A program made the translations under genes and the position numbers. From Halobacteriales archaeon (lineage in GTDB: Archaea > Thermoplasmatota > SW-10-69-26 > JACQPN01 > JAIVGT01), in NCBI GenBank assembly GCA_020201485.1, contig JAIVGT010000045.1:1-6751 (forward strand): a stretch of 6,751 nucleotides of DNA, given 5' to 3'. This document shows, one piece after another, positions 6,650 through 6,751 of the stretch (its first letter is position 1; the number at the start of each line of letters is the position of its first letter). Below the pieces are notes generated by a model. It searched no databases. It worked only from the letters and a program-made list of their open reading frames with translations, and was not told where the DNA came from.

Positions 6650-6751
6650 CTGCCCGGCGGGAGGGACCGGGCCTCGCCCTGTGCAGCCATGCGATGGGGC
6701 GGGCGGGCAAACGGGTTTGCAGGAAACTTCCGCGCACCGGGGGCCTGTGAC
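6650..6751 (+). ncRNA. 5' part of a structured RNA, possibly archaeal RNase P RNA
   Basis: Downstream of the TATA box the plus strand folds on paper into three abutting hairpins. Hairpin 1 is 6652-6657 with 6667-6672 (GCCCGG/CCGGGC). Hairpin 2 is 6673-6685 with 6690-6703, 13 pairs with one bulge at 6693 and a GCCA loop. Hairpin 3 is 6707-6711 with 6716-6720 (GCAAA/TTTGC). Then comes AGGAAACTTCCGCGCACC at 6721-6738, which recalls conserved region I of archaeal RNase P RNA (GGAA..UCCGCCCACC in my memory of the family). In that reading, hairpin 2 would be P3, but the extra hairpin before the conserved block does not fit the usual layout. It could instead be SRP RNA, another small RNA or a structured leader. 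No coding signal is evident: a reading frame from ATG 6689 stays open to the edge but shows nothing recognisable. A structured RNA is fairly likely; the identity is uncertain. Confidence 0.35.

Noticed and set aside
6689..6751. Open frame from ATG 6689 to the window edge
   Set aside because: It has only 21 codons, starts inside hairpin 2, has no Shine-Dalgarno and gives an uninformative sequence. A longer view could revive it.

Overview
This is GC-rich DNA, very probably archaeal. Start contexts follow TATA-like boxes (CTTATGCA near 925 and CTTATACT near 6620) rather than bacterial -35/-10 pairs. Two secreted proteins carry many N-glycosylation sequons. One gene encodes an ArsR-like winged helix fused to an FHA domain, and the right edge looks like a TATA-driven structured RNA. 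An uncultivated Thermoplasmata-like archaeon is my guess; the lineage cannot be proven from this window.

Layout, left to right. (1) Bases 1-894, minus strand: the N-terminal 298 residues of a secreted, beta-rich, sequon-rich protein that runs off the left edge. (2) Bases 895-980: a short divergent promoter region with a TATA-like box and a strong 18-bp dyad, TGCAGgAAGCTTgCTGCA. (3) Bases 981-3686, plus strand: a secreted 901-residue von Willebrand factor A (VWA) protein with a complete metal-binding MIDAS and two C-terminal PPC-like domains. (4) Bases 3728-4435, plus strand (possibly from TTG 3683): a winged-helix/FHA fusion, probably co-transcribed with the VWA gene. (5) Bases 4392-6542, minus strand: a 716-residue multi-pass membrane Ser/Thr protein kinase with every key catalytic motif. 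It converges on the FHA gene and overlaps its end by 44 bp. (6) Bases about 6609-6751: the kinase upstream region, a TATA box, and a run of three abutting predicted hairpins that continues past the right edge.

How the genes may work together: the kinase is a plausible membrane sensor that phosphorylates threonines, and the adjacent FHA protein is a plausible phosphothreonine reader that also binds DNA. The VWA gene lies directly upstream of the reader and shares a promoter region with another secreted protein, so these surface proteins are natural candidates for its output. The best-known bacterial parallel is the mycobacterial PknH kinase with the FHA-containing regulator EmbR. Here the DNA-binding part is ArsR-like and the kinase has a ten-or-so-helix membrane domain instead of an extracellular sensor. 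The physical parts are read from sequence; the circuit is inference.

There is no gene-free stretch above 300 bases. I saw no tRNA, CRISPR array, insertion sequence or T-rich terminator.
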